A DNA stretch of 64,000 nt from Henricia sp. BOLD:AAB3569 (lineage: Eukaryota > Echinodermata > Asteroidea > Spinulosida > Echinasteridae). The stretch spans positions 1,426,001 through 1,490,000 of the forward strand of contig JBBELK010000386.1 of NCBI GenBank assembly GCA_037783545.1, given 5' to 3'. Positions 31,800 to 43,700 of this stretch are shown one piece after another. A program made the translations under genes and the position numbers. Within the stretch, counting starts at the first letter, position 1. Each line of letters opens with the position of its first letter. The notes under the pieces were generated by a model that did not search any database, was not told the DNA's origin, and saw only the letters and a list, made by a program, of their open reading frames with translations.

Positions 31800-34240
31800 T
31801 TGTATTAAAGATAGGTAAGAATATATCGGTAACATTGGTAAGAATGTAATAACATGGTAACAGGCTTCGTCCCAACTGGCTGAGGCCAGTTAATTACCAG
31901 TTCCATTCTTGTACACTAAGCAAGAAGGTAAGAATATATTGGTAACATTGGTAAGCATGTTCGACATGGTAACAGGCTTCGTCCCAAATTAACTAGCTGA
32001 GGCCACTTACCCGTTCTATTCTTGTATACTAAGTTAAAAGGTAAGAATATATCGGTAACATTGGTAAGAATGTTTAACATGCATGGTAACAGGCTTCATC
32101 CCAACTGGCTGAGGCCAGTTACACTCTTGTACACTAAGCAAGAAGGTAAGAATATGTCGGTAACATTGGTAAGAATGTTTAACATGGTAACATGCTTCAT
32201 CCCAACTGGCTGAGGCCAGTTACACTCTTGTACACTAAGCAAGAAGGTAAGAATATATTGGTAACATTGGTAAGCATGTTTGACATGGTAACAGGCTTCG
32301 TCCCAACTAGCTGAGGCCAGTTACCAGTTCTATTCTTGTATACTAAGTTAGAAGGTAAGAATATATCGGTAACATTGGTAAGCATGTTTGACATGGTAAC
32401 AGGCTTCATCCCAACTGGCTGAGGCCAGTTACACTCTTGTACACTAAGCAAGAAGGTAAGAATATGTCGGTAACATTGGTAAGAATGTTTAACATGGTAA
32501 CATGCTTCATCCCAACTGGCTGAGGCCAGTTACACTCTTGTACACTAAGCAAGAAGGTAAGAATATATCGGTAACATTGGTAAGCATGTTTGACATGGTA
32601 ACAGGCTTCATCCCAACTGGCTGAGGCCAGTTACACTCTTGTACACTAAGCAAGAAGGTAAGAATATGTCGGTAACATTGGTAAGAATGTTTAACATGGT
32701 AACATGCTTCATCCCAACTGGCTGAGGCCAGTTACACTCTTGTACACTAAGCAAGAAGGTAAGAATATATTGGTAACATTGGTAAGCATGTTTGACATGG
32801 TAACAGGCTTCGTCCCAAATGGCTGAGGTCAGTTAATTATACCAGTTCCATTCTTGTACACTAAGCAAGAAGGTAAGAATATATCGGTAACATTGGTAAG
32901 CATGTTTGACATGGTAACAGGCTTCATCTCAACTGGCTGAGGCCAGTTACACTCTTGTACACTAAGCAAGAAGGTAAGAATATATCGGTAACATTGGTAA
33001 GAATGTTTAACATGGTAACAGGCTTCGTCCCAAATGGCTGAGGTCAGTTAATTATACCAGTTCCATTCTTGTACACTAAGCAAGAAGGTAAGAATATATC
33101 GGTAACATTGGTAAGAATGTTGGCATGGTAACAGGCTTCATCCCAACTGGCTAAGGCCAGTTACACTCTTGTACACTAAGCAAGAAGGTAAGAATATATC
33201 GGTAATTAACATTGGTAAGAATGTTTAACATGGTAACAGGCTTCGTCCCAACTGGTTGAGGCCAGTTAATTACCAGTTCCATTCTTGTACACTATAAAGC
33301 AAGAAGGTAAGAATATATTGGTAACATTGGTAAGCATGTTTGACATGGTAACAGGCTTCGTCCCAACTGGCTGAGGCCAGTTAATTACCAGTTCCATTCT
33401 TGTACACTATAAAGCAAGAAGGTAAGAATATATCGGTAACATTGGTAAGAATGTTTGACATGGTAACAGGCTTCGTCCCAACTGGCTGAGGCCAGTTAAT
33501 TACCAGTTCCATTCTTGTACACTATAAAGCAAGAAGGTAAGAATATATTGGTAACATTGGTAAGCATGTTTGACATGGTAACATGCTTCGTCCCAACTGG
33601 CTGAGGCCAGTTAATTACCAGTTCTATTATTGTACACTAAGCAAGAAGGTAAGAATATATTGGTAACATTGGTAAGCATGTTTGACATGGTAACAGGCTT
33701 CGTCCCAACTGGCTGAGGCCAGTTAATTACCAGTTCCATTCTTGTACACTATAAAGCAAGAAGGTAAGAATATATTGGTAACATTGGTAAGCATGTTTGA
33801 CATGGTAACAGGCTTCGTCCCAACTGGCTGAGGCCAGTTAATTACCAGTTCCATTCTTGTACACTAAGCAAGAAGGTAAGAATATATCGGTAACATTGGT
33901 AAGCATGTTTAACATGGTAACAGGCTTTGTCCCAACTGGCTGAGGCCAGTTAATTACCAGTTCCATTCTTGTACACTAAGCAAGAAGGTAAGAATATATT
34001 GGTAACATTGGTAAGCATGTTTGACATGGTAACAGGCTTTGTCCCAACTGGCTGAGGCCAGTTAATTACCAGTTCCATTCTTGTACACTAAGCAAGAAGG
34101 TAAGAATATATTGGTAACATTGGTAAGCATGTTTGACATGGTAACATGCTTCATCCCAACTGGCTGAGGCCAGTTACCAGTTCTATTCTTGTACACTAAG
34201 TTAGAAGGTAAGAATATATTGGTAACATTGGTAAGCATGT
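31800..34240 (+). repeat. 96-112-bp satellite array with splice-donor-like motifs
   Basis: About 23 units. Each unit reads GAAGGTAAGAATATATCGGT, ATTGGTAAGCATGTT, ATGGTAACAGGCTTCGTCCC, a small hairpin ACTGGCTGAGGCCAGT, and a TTCTTGTACACTAAGCAAG end. Long units include TTAATTACCAGTTCC before the end; short ones lack it. Long and short forms alternate in blocks, indicating higher-order amplification. Each unit holds AAG|GTAAGAA on the plus strand. Confidence 0.95.
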
Positions 34241-34380
34241 TTAACAGGGTTTTAACACTAATGTTTTAAAGTTTTTGTCTGCTTTTCGTTATTTTTTTTC
34301 TTGCTTGTTGGTTTTTGTTTGTTTGCTTGTTGTTGTTTTTTGGGGTTGGGGGAGGGGCAGTTTTTTTTCTTTTTTGGGGT

Positions 34381-34420
<40 letters not shown>
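34381..34420 (+). repeat. 40-nt poly-G run
   Basis: Forty consecutive G preceded by TTTTTGGGGT and followed by a T-rich tract. Strong G-quadruplex potential. Exact length is uncertain in any assembly. Confidence 0.85.
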
Positions 34421-34422
<2 letters not shown>

Positions 34423-34676
34423 TGTTTTCTCCTTTTTTTCTTTTTACATTAGCGCAAAGACCTTCAGCTCCTGACGTGGAAGGACCAAAAAGGAGCGCAT
34501 CCAGGAAAGCAACGGGATGAATGGTGCCGGATGATGAGGGGATCCATCTCAGACCAAGATGCTGTTGGCTTGCAACTGGCGATGCAAGGAGGGAATCTGA
34601 TTGGACATTACCCAGCAACCCTATAGATGGAAGCCAAATTGGATGCTGGATGGAGACTCTGATGCAAGGTTAGGTC

Positions 34677-34901
34677 CATAGAGTTATATAGTAAACTAGA
34701 GTGTGCACTGGCTATTCAAGCCATGTGTGTGGACCGTGCCGATGCGGACGGCGCCATGTTTGCTTAACGCTATGAGTGCAAAGTGGGCAAAACAGCTTTG
34801 CCCACCGAGCACCCATAGCGTTAAGCCAAAATGGCGGCGTCCATATCAGTACATCATGTATTGGGAGTGCGCATCTCTAGTTTACTATATATAACTCTAT
34901 G
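34677..34901. mobile_element. 225-bp hAT-like MITE with 8-bp target duplication
   Basis: Terminal inverted repeats CATAGAGTTATATAGTAAAC and AGTTTACTATATATAACTCT(ATG). Flanks are the identical 8-mer GTTAGGTC at 34669-34676 and 34902-34909, the hAT-type target length. An inner inverted pair (TTAACGCTATG..CATAGCGTTAA) makes a second hairpin. Confidence 0.9.
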
Positions 34902-35386
34902 GTTAGGTCTCGGTTTATCATCTTTACACATGTATTCAAAAAGGGACTCTAGTGTTTGACCAATGCAAAATGCTTCCCGATTTCTGTTAAACGAAATTTT
35001 GCATTTTATTCCATGCATCCGTTCTAACCTTTAATTGTCACAATGTCATGGTCATCACCAGAAGGAAGCATGTTTCTGGTTTAATCCGCATCAGTATGGT
35101 GTAATTTAAAAAAAATCTCATTTGTTTCTTTTTTCCTGGATGATTTGATTGGACTCTGACGTCACTCTGTCTTCCAAGACAAGCATCCTTCAGTCAGCAA
35201 GGATACCAATACAGAAATGCTCAGGCCTGGTTGGAGACGCTATGATGCAAGGTTAGGTCTTGATTAATGCACTGGCATTAGGCTAGCACAATCGTCCTTA
35301 TATTAAAAAATGGATTCTAACGATTGGCGGAATGTAAACGCCTCCTCATTAATATGGCTGGTGTAATAAAATAATCTTTTCTTCCA

Positions 35387-35630
35387 GGGGCCAATTTCAT
35401 AGAGCTGCTTAAGCATAAAAAATTGCTTAAGCATGAAAAACCTTACTTGATAAAATGAGGTTACCAGCAAAAATTTCATGTGATTGTCATGGTAATGAAA
35501 CAGTCCTCTAAAACTGGTCATATACTATTTCTATCACATGAGGATTTCACTGGTAGCATACTCTACTGAGCAAGACTTTTTTGTGCTTAAGCAATTTTTT
35601 GTGCTTAAATACCTCTATGAAATTGGCCCC
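35387..35630. mobile_element. GGGGCCAATTTCAT-family MITE beside an acceptor-like site
   Basis: GGGGCCAATTTCATAGAGCT at the left and CTCTATGAAATTGGCCCC at the right enclose inverted TGCTTAAGCA-type repeats. It follows ATCTTTTCTTCCAG directly and precedes exon-like unit 3, so it has landed at the boundary of a 3' splice-site-like sequence. Confidence 0.85.
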
Positions 35631-36419
35631 TGATGATCCTTTTGGACTCTGACGAAACGCTGTTGTCAATGATGAGCACCCCTCAGGCAATACAGAAACT
35701 TCTGTGTCTAGATAGAGACGCCCTGATGCAAGGTTAGGCCGAATCTTAACGCCTCCTTATAGGAAAAGGAAAATTGCATTTTATTTCATGTATTTTATGT
35801 ATTTTATTTCATATTGACCCCTTTCGAACACGTGCGAATATGCCATTTTGGGAGTCAAATAATACGGAGTCATTGTGGAAGCAATGTGCGTAACGCGGTT
35901 TAGTTCACCAATGGGAGCCTCAGCGCTATGGACACACACAACGCGCACGCACTTTGCTTTCACAACGACGCGGCATTGTTTTACTCCCAAAATGACGTCA
36001 TTGGCACGAGCTCAATACATGCATCAGTAGCCCTTTATTTGTGCAACATTGTCGCGGTCATTACCAACATTTTTAAAGAGTTAACAGATTATTCGTTTGT
36101 TTTCTTCTAGATAATCATACTCTGACGTCGATAACGAGCATCCGTCAGACAACGAGGATACTAATACAGAAATCCTTGTGCCTTCCCCTTTGTGATACAT
36201 CCAAGAAATGTCTTTGTGCTTCAAAGACCAAATAAGGACCCTCCTCGCATCAAGGAAGCAATATGAACATTATTGTATTCCCTTGATCTTTCAAGTCAGA
36301 TCTTGCTCGTTGCCTTTTCTTGATTACATCTTTTGAAAAGAATCTTGGGACAGAATCTTAGATCCAGACTGATCTTAGATCCATTTAAGCCCCCTTGTGA
36401 GGTGATATACAAACACTGT

Positions 36420-36655
36420 AGATGAGTCTTTTACCGAGTAACTTTTCCCGAGACAACACAGCGAGTCGGTAAAAGCGCTACAGAAGCGTATGTCCAAGCC
36501 GTGAAGGTCATACTGCGAAGGGACACTGCGCATGCTCTCCCACAGTCTTGGTAAAATTTTCCCGTGTCAAGCAGTAAAATTTTGCCATTTTTAATTTTAC
36601 CGCCGTCTCGGTAAAATCTCCCGAAAAAAAGTCCAATGCGGACACGGCTTTAGTG
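36420..36655. mobile_element. Relative of the 7626-8057 element, opposite strand
   Basis: CTTTTACCGAGTAACTTTTC, ACAGCGAGTCGGTAAAAGCG, GGGACACTGCGCATGCTCTC and the end GTCCAATGCGGACACGGCTT match the reverse complement of 7626-8057. Shorter than that copy. Confidence 0.75.
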
Positions 36656-36789
36656 CCATTGACATTGCAAGCTGTGGCCAGTTATTTGAGATGTTTTGCA
36701 GATGGCTCTTTATAAATTTGGCTTTTTGTGATGGTCGCGGTTTGTGGGTGTATTACTTTTCTGTAACTTTAAATAACTGTAGATGTTTA

Positions 36790-36890
36790 ACGCAGACCCA
36801 TTTTAGTAATTTTATGAAATGTACAGCGCATTTGAACATATTTGTATGAAATTTGCGCTATAGAAATTAATAAATTATTATTATTATACT
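36790..36890 (+). mobile_element. LINE 3' tail remnant
   Basis: ACAGCGCATTTGAACATATT with TTGCGCTATAGAAATTAATA and an ATT tail is the usual end of CR1/L2-type elements in such genomes. No coding part remains. Confidence 0.5.
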
Positions 36891-38558
36891 TAGTTCAATC
36901 CAAAACGCTTTTCAGCATAATAACCACTAAAGACTACTTTCTACTTAGCCACACTTTCCTTGGAATCATTTGTGATCTTGACATCACAGGTGTCGTTACT
37001 GAGCTGCACAAGTTAGTAGCCAATTTTGTGAAGTCAATTAACAGACAGAACAAGGCACTAAACTTGTATTGCTGACAAAAAAAATAATAGTAATAAAATA
37101 AAAATTCAAAACATCAAGTCACTTTTGTGGATAAGGACGCAATAATGCTAATTTATGGAGTTGTTTAACTTGGTTGCCATCAACACATGGAGCCGGAAGG
37201 GAATTTTCCCAGCATTTTGTTTTCCTTAAAAAGGTTTTAAATGTGGGTTTTTCGCCCTTCCCGTAATTAGCATAAAAGTTGAGAGAGTTGCTTTTTTACT
37301 GCCTTTGTCGGATATTCAAGGTAATCTACTTGTTTGGTAATCATCCTCCAAGCTTTATACTTGTTATCAAGATGGTAATGGTAGTAATCATCCTGTGAAA
37401 TAATGTTGTCTGAATTGCCCCCATTCATGAGAAAAATTAGAAAAATATTTGAATCTCCAAATGAATGGAGCCATTCATTCATTGAAACCGCACTTCAGGT
37501 TTTCTGAAGTATTTATAGTGCATCTATGTGGCTGACATTTCTACAAGGTGGTTTCCTCAACCTATGTTTTCAATTACCAGTGAAAATCGTGCCGTTTTTA
37601 ACAGTTTACCAAACGATTATACTACCTTTAAACAAAAACTAAACTATATAGACACCCATTGCATACTGGTCAGTTTATTTTACTGTATTATATATTTTAA
37701 AGAATTGTAAAATGTATTTTAAAGAATTGAGGTAATGTGAAATAAATGTCTAACAAGATCAAAAGAAATGCGAAAAAATACAATGAAGGAATATACACAT
37801 TGTAGGTGGTTCTCCGTTTTTTTACTACCCCGAAATAATTGAAGCACTCGGCTGTAGCATTAATTATAATCGTGAATACAAGTTTAGCAAAACAATTTAT
37901 AATACTGAAAAAAAGAAAAAAAATACCATAGCCATAATGAATAAGTGAAGTGTGTTATGGAATATAAATTTAACCTCAATCTATCTTTAGACTTAAAGGA
38001 GATTGTTCCGGGTCATATTTTTTACCCTTCCCAAGCAAGCAAAATTTTGCCATACTGCTTAGAATCTTGTACCTCAGTCATCAAACGTGAAATATAGCCA
38101 TGGTCACATTTTAAAAAAATCTTCATTCAGTATAAGCTTCAACGATCATTTGATTGGATTTTCTGATCTGATTGCATGCCTCTTTATAGACGATGTGATG
38201 ACGTGTTTACATTTGGGGCGCCCTGATTGAGACAAAAGTCGACAGGCAAAAAGCCCACTAGTTTACATCATAGGCAAGTCCATGTTTTTTTACGTAGCTT
38301 TGGTTTCAAAGCAAATACTTCTAAAATTGTCATTAACACGAGTTTACTATTTAGCCAAATAAAGACAGCTTGTGTTTTCCAAGTCGATATAATTGATAGA
38401 TTTTATGAAGTTTCATAGACCAAGCTGTATTATTTTGCCTGCCGTTAAACAACAGAGGGTGTGCTAGATAAAACAAGTTACTGTTTAACTATCATGTTTA
38501 CATGGTTTATATGTCATCAACGAAACGGGTGGGGCACTGTACTTGCAAACATTTATTG
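36891..38558. other. Intergenic, no gene seen
   Basis: AT-rich intergenic DNA. About 37480-37620 is a fragment of the 2062-2623 element family (GTGGCTGACATTTCTACAAG). Open frames here have no splice or homology support. Confidence 0.45.
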
Positions 38559-38817
38559 GTATACACCAATCCGGTAACGAAGGTCTCCTCCCTTCATTAC
38601 CGCCATAGCTGGGGGCGTCCAGTGCATGGGCTGTGCGTTTTGTGTTGCTGTTAGAACGAAAAGCGCGGCTCCTTCGCGTATACGCGACCCGCCCGCCTTT
38701 GCGTACACGCGACGCGCAGCTTCAGCAACAGCAAAAACATACAGTTCATTCAGTGGAAGCCCCCCAGCTATGGCGGATGTACAGGGAAGGAGACCTTATT
38801 ACCGGATTGGTGTATAC
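38559..38817. mobile_element. Foldback element 1 of an abutting pair
   Basis: GTATACACCAATCCGGTAA at the left, TTACCGGATTGGTGTATAC at the right. Inner inverted GCCATAGCTGGGGG / CCCCCAGCTATGGC. CpG-rich interior with CGCGTATACGCGACCCG. Confidence 0.85.
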
Positions 38818-39003
38818 CCAGCACGATATTGACAAAGGGACTCCTCCCTAACTCCCCCAAAAAAACCAAAACCTGAAAGGAATTCCTTTAAAATTCCTTG
38901 GATGGTTATAAGACACAATGGTGAACAATGGAAAGGGAAGAGTGCGTTGAGGTATAGGGGCATTAGAGGGGAGTCCCTTTGCCACATATCGTGCTGGGTA
39001 TAC
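38812..39003. mobile_element. Foldback element 2 of an abutting pair
   Basis: GTATACCCAGCACGATAT and AAAGGGACTCC at the left, GGAGTCCCTTT and ATATCGTGCTGGGTATAC at the right. It shares the hexamer GTATAC (38812-38817) with element 1. Confidence 0.85.
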
Positions 39004-39882
39004 CAAGTTTGGTCGTTTCATTTCAATGGTGATTAGGCACCGTACCCGATGTTGTGTGTTTAGGCAGAGATGCAAAAATTAAACAATGAAACGGAAGAAA
39101 ATAACAAACAACCAGCCACTTAAATAAAACAAAATTAGCTCAAAGATATTTCAAATGCCAGTTATATTTAATTTCAGCGATAAACAGGCCCAACCTTACA
39201 AGAACCTGACGAGACAAAAATATATTAACCATATACAAAAACTTTCAAGATAAACAATTTGCTCGTAAAGAGCTCTCCAGTTTACAAAAAAACCCATATG
39301 TTATAGCTGCATTTTCTACACAAACTTCTAACAAAATAAACGGTCTTTAATATTAATTACTTTTGGGAGTTGAACAGTAAATAAAAATTAATGGAAAAAT
39401 TGACAATGTGAACTTATTGAAATAAATACCAACTTTAACAGTACAAAGTTGCAACAGAAAATCCTGTAAAAAAAACCCAATTTATTAAATTTACCCATTG
39501 CACAAGAGTTGCACAAAAGAATTATAATGAACATAATTTTTCAACTACACGTACAAACATGAAGTACAAAAGTATATATAATGATAACATACCAAATACA
39601 TTCCATTAAAACTATTCCCACCCCTTTATGTTTATAAACGAGGAGTTGTCTTACTAAAACAGATTTTCATAATCTTAACAATTCTTTCGTTTTTTCCCCC
39701 ACACAATCTGGAATGGTACACAAATCCAATTGCGTCATTTATGTTCCTACAAATCATCTATACCATCCACATTTATTTAGTCTTTAATTGTTCACAGTAA
39801 CTGATATAATACACACTGTTATAATGTTGTCAGTTTTAAAAAAAATTTCCTCAAATGACCGTTTCAACTATTCCTGTGACCT
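39004..39882. other. Intergenic, no gene seen
   Basis: Strongly AT-rich unique-looking DNA downstream of the MAN2B1 stop. No exon, RNA gene or repeat was recognised. Confidence 0.45.
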
Positions 39883-40110
39883 GGGGCCAATTTCATAAAG
39901 CTGTTTAGCAGATAAATTTGCTTATTAATAAAAAATTTGTTTGCTGTGTAAAAATGTGCTAATAGTCAAAATTGCATGTCAGTTTGTGTTGTTCACAAGA
40001 ATATCTGCTATTCTTGCTAAGAACAAAAGTTGACATAAAATTTTGACTTAAACCCATTTTTATAAAGCACACAAATGTTTTCTGCTAAACAGCTTTATGA
40101 AATTGGCGCC
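39883..40110. mobile_element. GGGGCCAATTTCAT-family MITE
   Basis: GGGGCCAATTTCATAAAGCT at the left, AGCTTTATGAAATTGGCGCC at the right. Subterminal GTTTAGCAGA / TCTGCTAAAC inverted. Related to 35387-35630 and 19480-19674. Confidence 0.85.
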
Positions 40111-40289
40111 AGGTGCGTCTGTCATGCAGATACAATTGTCTAATCATATACAAAATCATTCAAGCGGAATGCATACTCTCGATAAAATATCTACGTACAC
40201 CCCACAATATCCCTAACTTATTGTGAATAGTGTAAGGTATATCTGTTGATTGCAATCCCCATTGCGAAATGATTCGAACCGGCCATTGA

Positions 40290-40470
40290 ACACCGGCTAG
40301 CTCGGTGGTCAAGTGGTTAAGACGTCTGCCTTGTTTGCAGGAGGTCGTGGGTTCGAGTCCCACCCGAGCACGCTATGAAGTTTTTCATAGTGTCTCGGGA
40401 AAACCCTGAGCATACAGTGTTAACAATTAAGATTAAACTCCTCGAAAAACTCAATAAACATTTTATTTAT
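40290..40470 (+). mobile_element. tRNA-derived SINE
   Basis: The head 40300-40370 folds like a tRNA: A-box-like TGGTCAAGTGGTTAAGAC, anticodon loop CTTGTTT (UGU, threonine-like), B box GGGTTCGAGTCCC and a mostly paired acceptor (GCTCGG / CCGAGC). It runs on into TATGAAGTTTTTCATAGTGT and an AATAAACATTTTATTTATTT end. The continuation past the tRNA part and a similar half copy at ~46320-46355 argue for a SINE, not a functional tRNA gene. Confidence 0.75.
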
Positions 40471-40475
40471 TTAAG
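40455..40475 (-). promoter_or_regulatory. Candidate poly(A) signal of MAN2B1
   Basis: On the minus strand AAATAAATAAAA carries two overlapping AATAAA hexamers about 55-60 nt after the MAN2B1 stop codon. They lie in the antisense copy of the SINE tail at 40290-40470. No closer canonical signal was seen. Confidence 0.5.
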
Positions 40476-40521
40476 CATATTTTACAATTGTGGAGGTTCA
40501 ATGGTTTGCAAGATATAAGTG

Positions 40522-40701
40522 TTAATTGGTCTCTTTGATGGTTGCAACGAAGGAGCGTATCTGCATTGGGTTGAGCAAGACGGTCAATGTTGTAGGAGGT
40601 ACAGGGACTGGTTTGATGGCTGTAAATAGAAAGGAAATGACAGATATTGACATTCTTAGGTTAAACGAAATCCATTTATTTAGAAAAATCTGAAAACGCT
40701 C

Positions 40702-40741
<40 letters not shown>

Positions 40742-43700
40742 TATTTAGCCATTCCTGCAATACACAAAATAGGCAAGGAGCAACAAAAGTAAAAATTACT
40801 GTGATCCAAGGACCTGCTGCCTCTTTAAAAGCTAGATAAGAAACGACTGTGTAATTGAATGGCACATCACCGTAACCGGTTTGTAATGCGTGCACACAAA
40901 GCGTTTAACGTTCAAACATAACATGCGTAATTGTCACAAACAAAACCACGCAAATGAGGCGGCACAAACCATGCAAATAGCGCCAAAACTATGCAAATGA
41001 AGGTGCCCAAAACTGTGCTAATGAGAAGGCGCAGTCATGCGCATTCCGGCTCTATTTTGGTTTCAGCTTTTAATGGAGTACTGTGCCTGACAATTATCTC
41101 AAGGGACAAATTACCTGGGGGAGTTGTTAGTGGACTATCTGTGACCTTCCATTGTAGACGCTTATCATCAGCTAAGGCCTTGTTGGCTGCTAGAGTGACT
41201 TCCTCTAGACTGGCGATGCCAAATGGCTTGAACAGATTCTGAAGAAAAACGAGATAACGGCCAATTTATAAATGATACAGTCAAACCTGTGTATATTGGC
41301 CACCCATAGGACCAACAGAAAGTGGCCAGAATAGACAGGTGGCCACTATATAAAGGTGTAGCGGCCACATGTACAGGAATATACAGGGGTCTTTCTATAA
41401 ATTAGGGGTCCAAAAGTGTGACATTTGGTGTCCCCCTTAAAAAATCATTAAAATGGCTTTTAAACCATTTTGTATGAATTGTACTTTATGTACTCACTCT
41501 TTGAGATGGACAGTATTTAAAGAATGTGTCCTGAATTTACAAAAACAAGATGTAAAATGTAACGGGGGACACCAAAGCTGGACCCCTAATTTATAGAAAG
41601 ACCCACAGACATTTTAAAACATACTGCAACATATAGTTTGCCAAAATTGCAATTAGAGTTTAAATTTTCGTTTACCCGGCTTGGGTACCTGTGCCCTTGA
41701 GCAAGGCACTTAAACACACTTGCTCCATCCTTCGGAAGGGATGTAAAGCCGCTGGTTCAGTGTGTTGGTTAACACACTTTACAGATCCCAGAGCATTTGT
41801 TCGTGCAGAGCAAGGGGATTCCCCGGTGTCTCTGGCCGTTTCTAATTCTCCTCATGGGTTTCCTCACGCTTGCGAGAGACAGTGCAATGGGCACTTTTTA
41901 GTAATTTTTGGTTTCAGTACCAGAAAGAAATAATAATAGTAATTTACTCTTCACTGGTGGGTTCCTTAAGTGACACACAAACAGGCTACACAAATGAAAT
42001 GGGGCTTGGCTAGTGGCACAGATTTCTCAGGGGCGGCATGACTGGTGGGGGAACATTAAAAGTGACTATACCATCTTCAACAGGGGGTTCAGTTGAGGAT
42101 TACGTGAAGATTGAGCGACATTGGCCCAAAGCTGTTTTAGTTATTAAAAATTTTACAAAAAAGAAAAATGTTCATTCCAGGAGCACTCAAATGTGTCGGA
42201 AGGTTCGGGATAGAAATTAAATTTAGTTAAGTGAATAATTTCTTTGTAAAAAACACAAACAAAAATCGCTTTACCCCGAGTTGAATTTGGACTTTGCTGG
42301 ACATTAAGACATCTTCATCCAATTCAAACTGATGTTCCACTCGTATGAGGATGGAGTTACTCGTCCAGCGTTCTAGCGTCAGCAGGTGGACGTTAGAGGG
42401 AAGGGATCGGGTTAACATGGTTTTCTGAAAGACAAATTGAAATGACAAATTGAAGAAATAAGAAAATGTTTGGTTAAAAAACTCGGCAACCCTCTAAAAC
42501 AGTTTAAAAGTATAGCCAAGTCATTCAGAAAAATTAGGTGTAAAGTCACTAAACATGATTCGCTAGCCATTGGTGTCATTATCGGTACTTACAACGCAGA
42601 TCTATTGCATCGGCGACCGATAATAACCATGACAGTTGCATGCATTCGTTTTGTACAGCGCCCTCACGCGGCGAACACTCATTCGCCACGTGAGGGCCTG
42701 CTCAGCGCGCCCGGACAAGCTTTATAGCACTGGAGAACACTGAATATGTGCGCTATTTAAAACTCCAGCATTATTAATCATTATTCATTTTTAAATATTC
42801 AGCCAAATACATACCATTGTGTTGAATTTCATTGCCCAATTCTGTTGCCATTTTGAGAATGAAACCACAGGAGCCATATACAGCTCTTCTGCGAGGGTTC
42901 TGTGTGTTAAAGCAGCCTTGGATTCTGACGTCAAGAGAACGTAGTGTTTGCCGCGGACGATGACGCCGGTACCGAACTGGCCTGGATCGTCAAGTGGCTC
43001 TTGCACACCGCGATCGTCATCATCCAGGGTGCGTCTGTGGATCTGAGGATCAAAAGTCAATGTAAGGGTCAAAGGTCAAATCGGGGGTCAAAATCATGTA
43101 AATTTTATCCGAGGGATGAGCTTGTTATTAATTGGGGCAGGCCGGGCAGGTGTTTGGGTCGTACCTTAAGGCCCCAATACATCATTTTCAGTTATTGGTA
43201 CCCCAAATTTTACGACATGTTGTTCACTTTTTGGCCATGAAAATGAAGAAATGTCACTTGGTTTCTCAACTTCGAATGACCCATACACATATGTAATACT
43301 CAATTACCCCCAATACTATCGGTCATGATAATCTTACCATCATTTCAAGGGATCCCTCCTTCAGGCTGCTCCCTCCACATGACCTGTCTGTCAGCACTGT
43401 CAGCTGCATTTTGCCATTCTGCAAAAATACACAACCAATTCAAAGATACCAATACATGACTGCATTTTAAACATACCTTATTTTTAAAAATAGATGAATT
43501 CAGGATTACAGCTATTGTGGACATGTTTCCACCGACTGGTGTACCGCAAGGTTGCAACGAGTCTCCCTCTGCTCGAGTCCCAAGCCAAGTCAAACTTACC
43601 CTAGAGTCCCAAGTCAAGTCAAACTGCCTTCAAGTCCCAAGTCAAGTCAGACATTTCGGTCAAGTTGGTTCAAGTATTTTCAAAATTTCAAAATGAGTCT

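Larger units (their letters stand above)
34464..36200 (+). other. Four diverged exon-like repeat units
   Basis: Units near 34464-34668, 35140-35258, 35631-35733 and 36111-36200 share, in part, GGACTCTGACG, GAGCATCC.TCAG, GATAC.AATACAGAAAT, GGAGACGC and GATGCAAGGTTAGG. The first follows TTTTTCTTTTTACATTAG, a good acceptor. The last follows TTTTCTTCTAG and in one frame reads SDVDNEHPSDNEDTNTEI up to a stop. GCAAG|GTTAGG could serve as donor in the first three. These may be duplicated exons of an unknown plus-strand transcript or just a repeated segment; frames are broken by stops in units 2 and 3. No family is recognised. Confidence 0.4.

Noticed and set aside
31800-34240. CRISPR-like regular repeats
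   Set aside because: Units are contiguous with no unique spacers, and the DNA is eukaryotic; it is a satellite.
40300-40370. Functional tRNA-Thr gene
   Set aside because: It continues into a SINE body and tail, has an acceptor mismatch and occurs as a partial copy at ~46320; best read as a SINE head.
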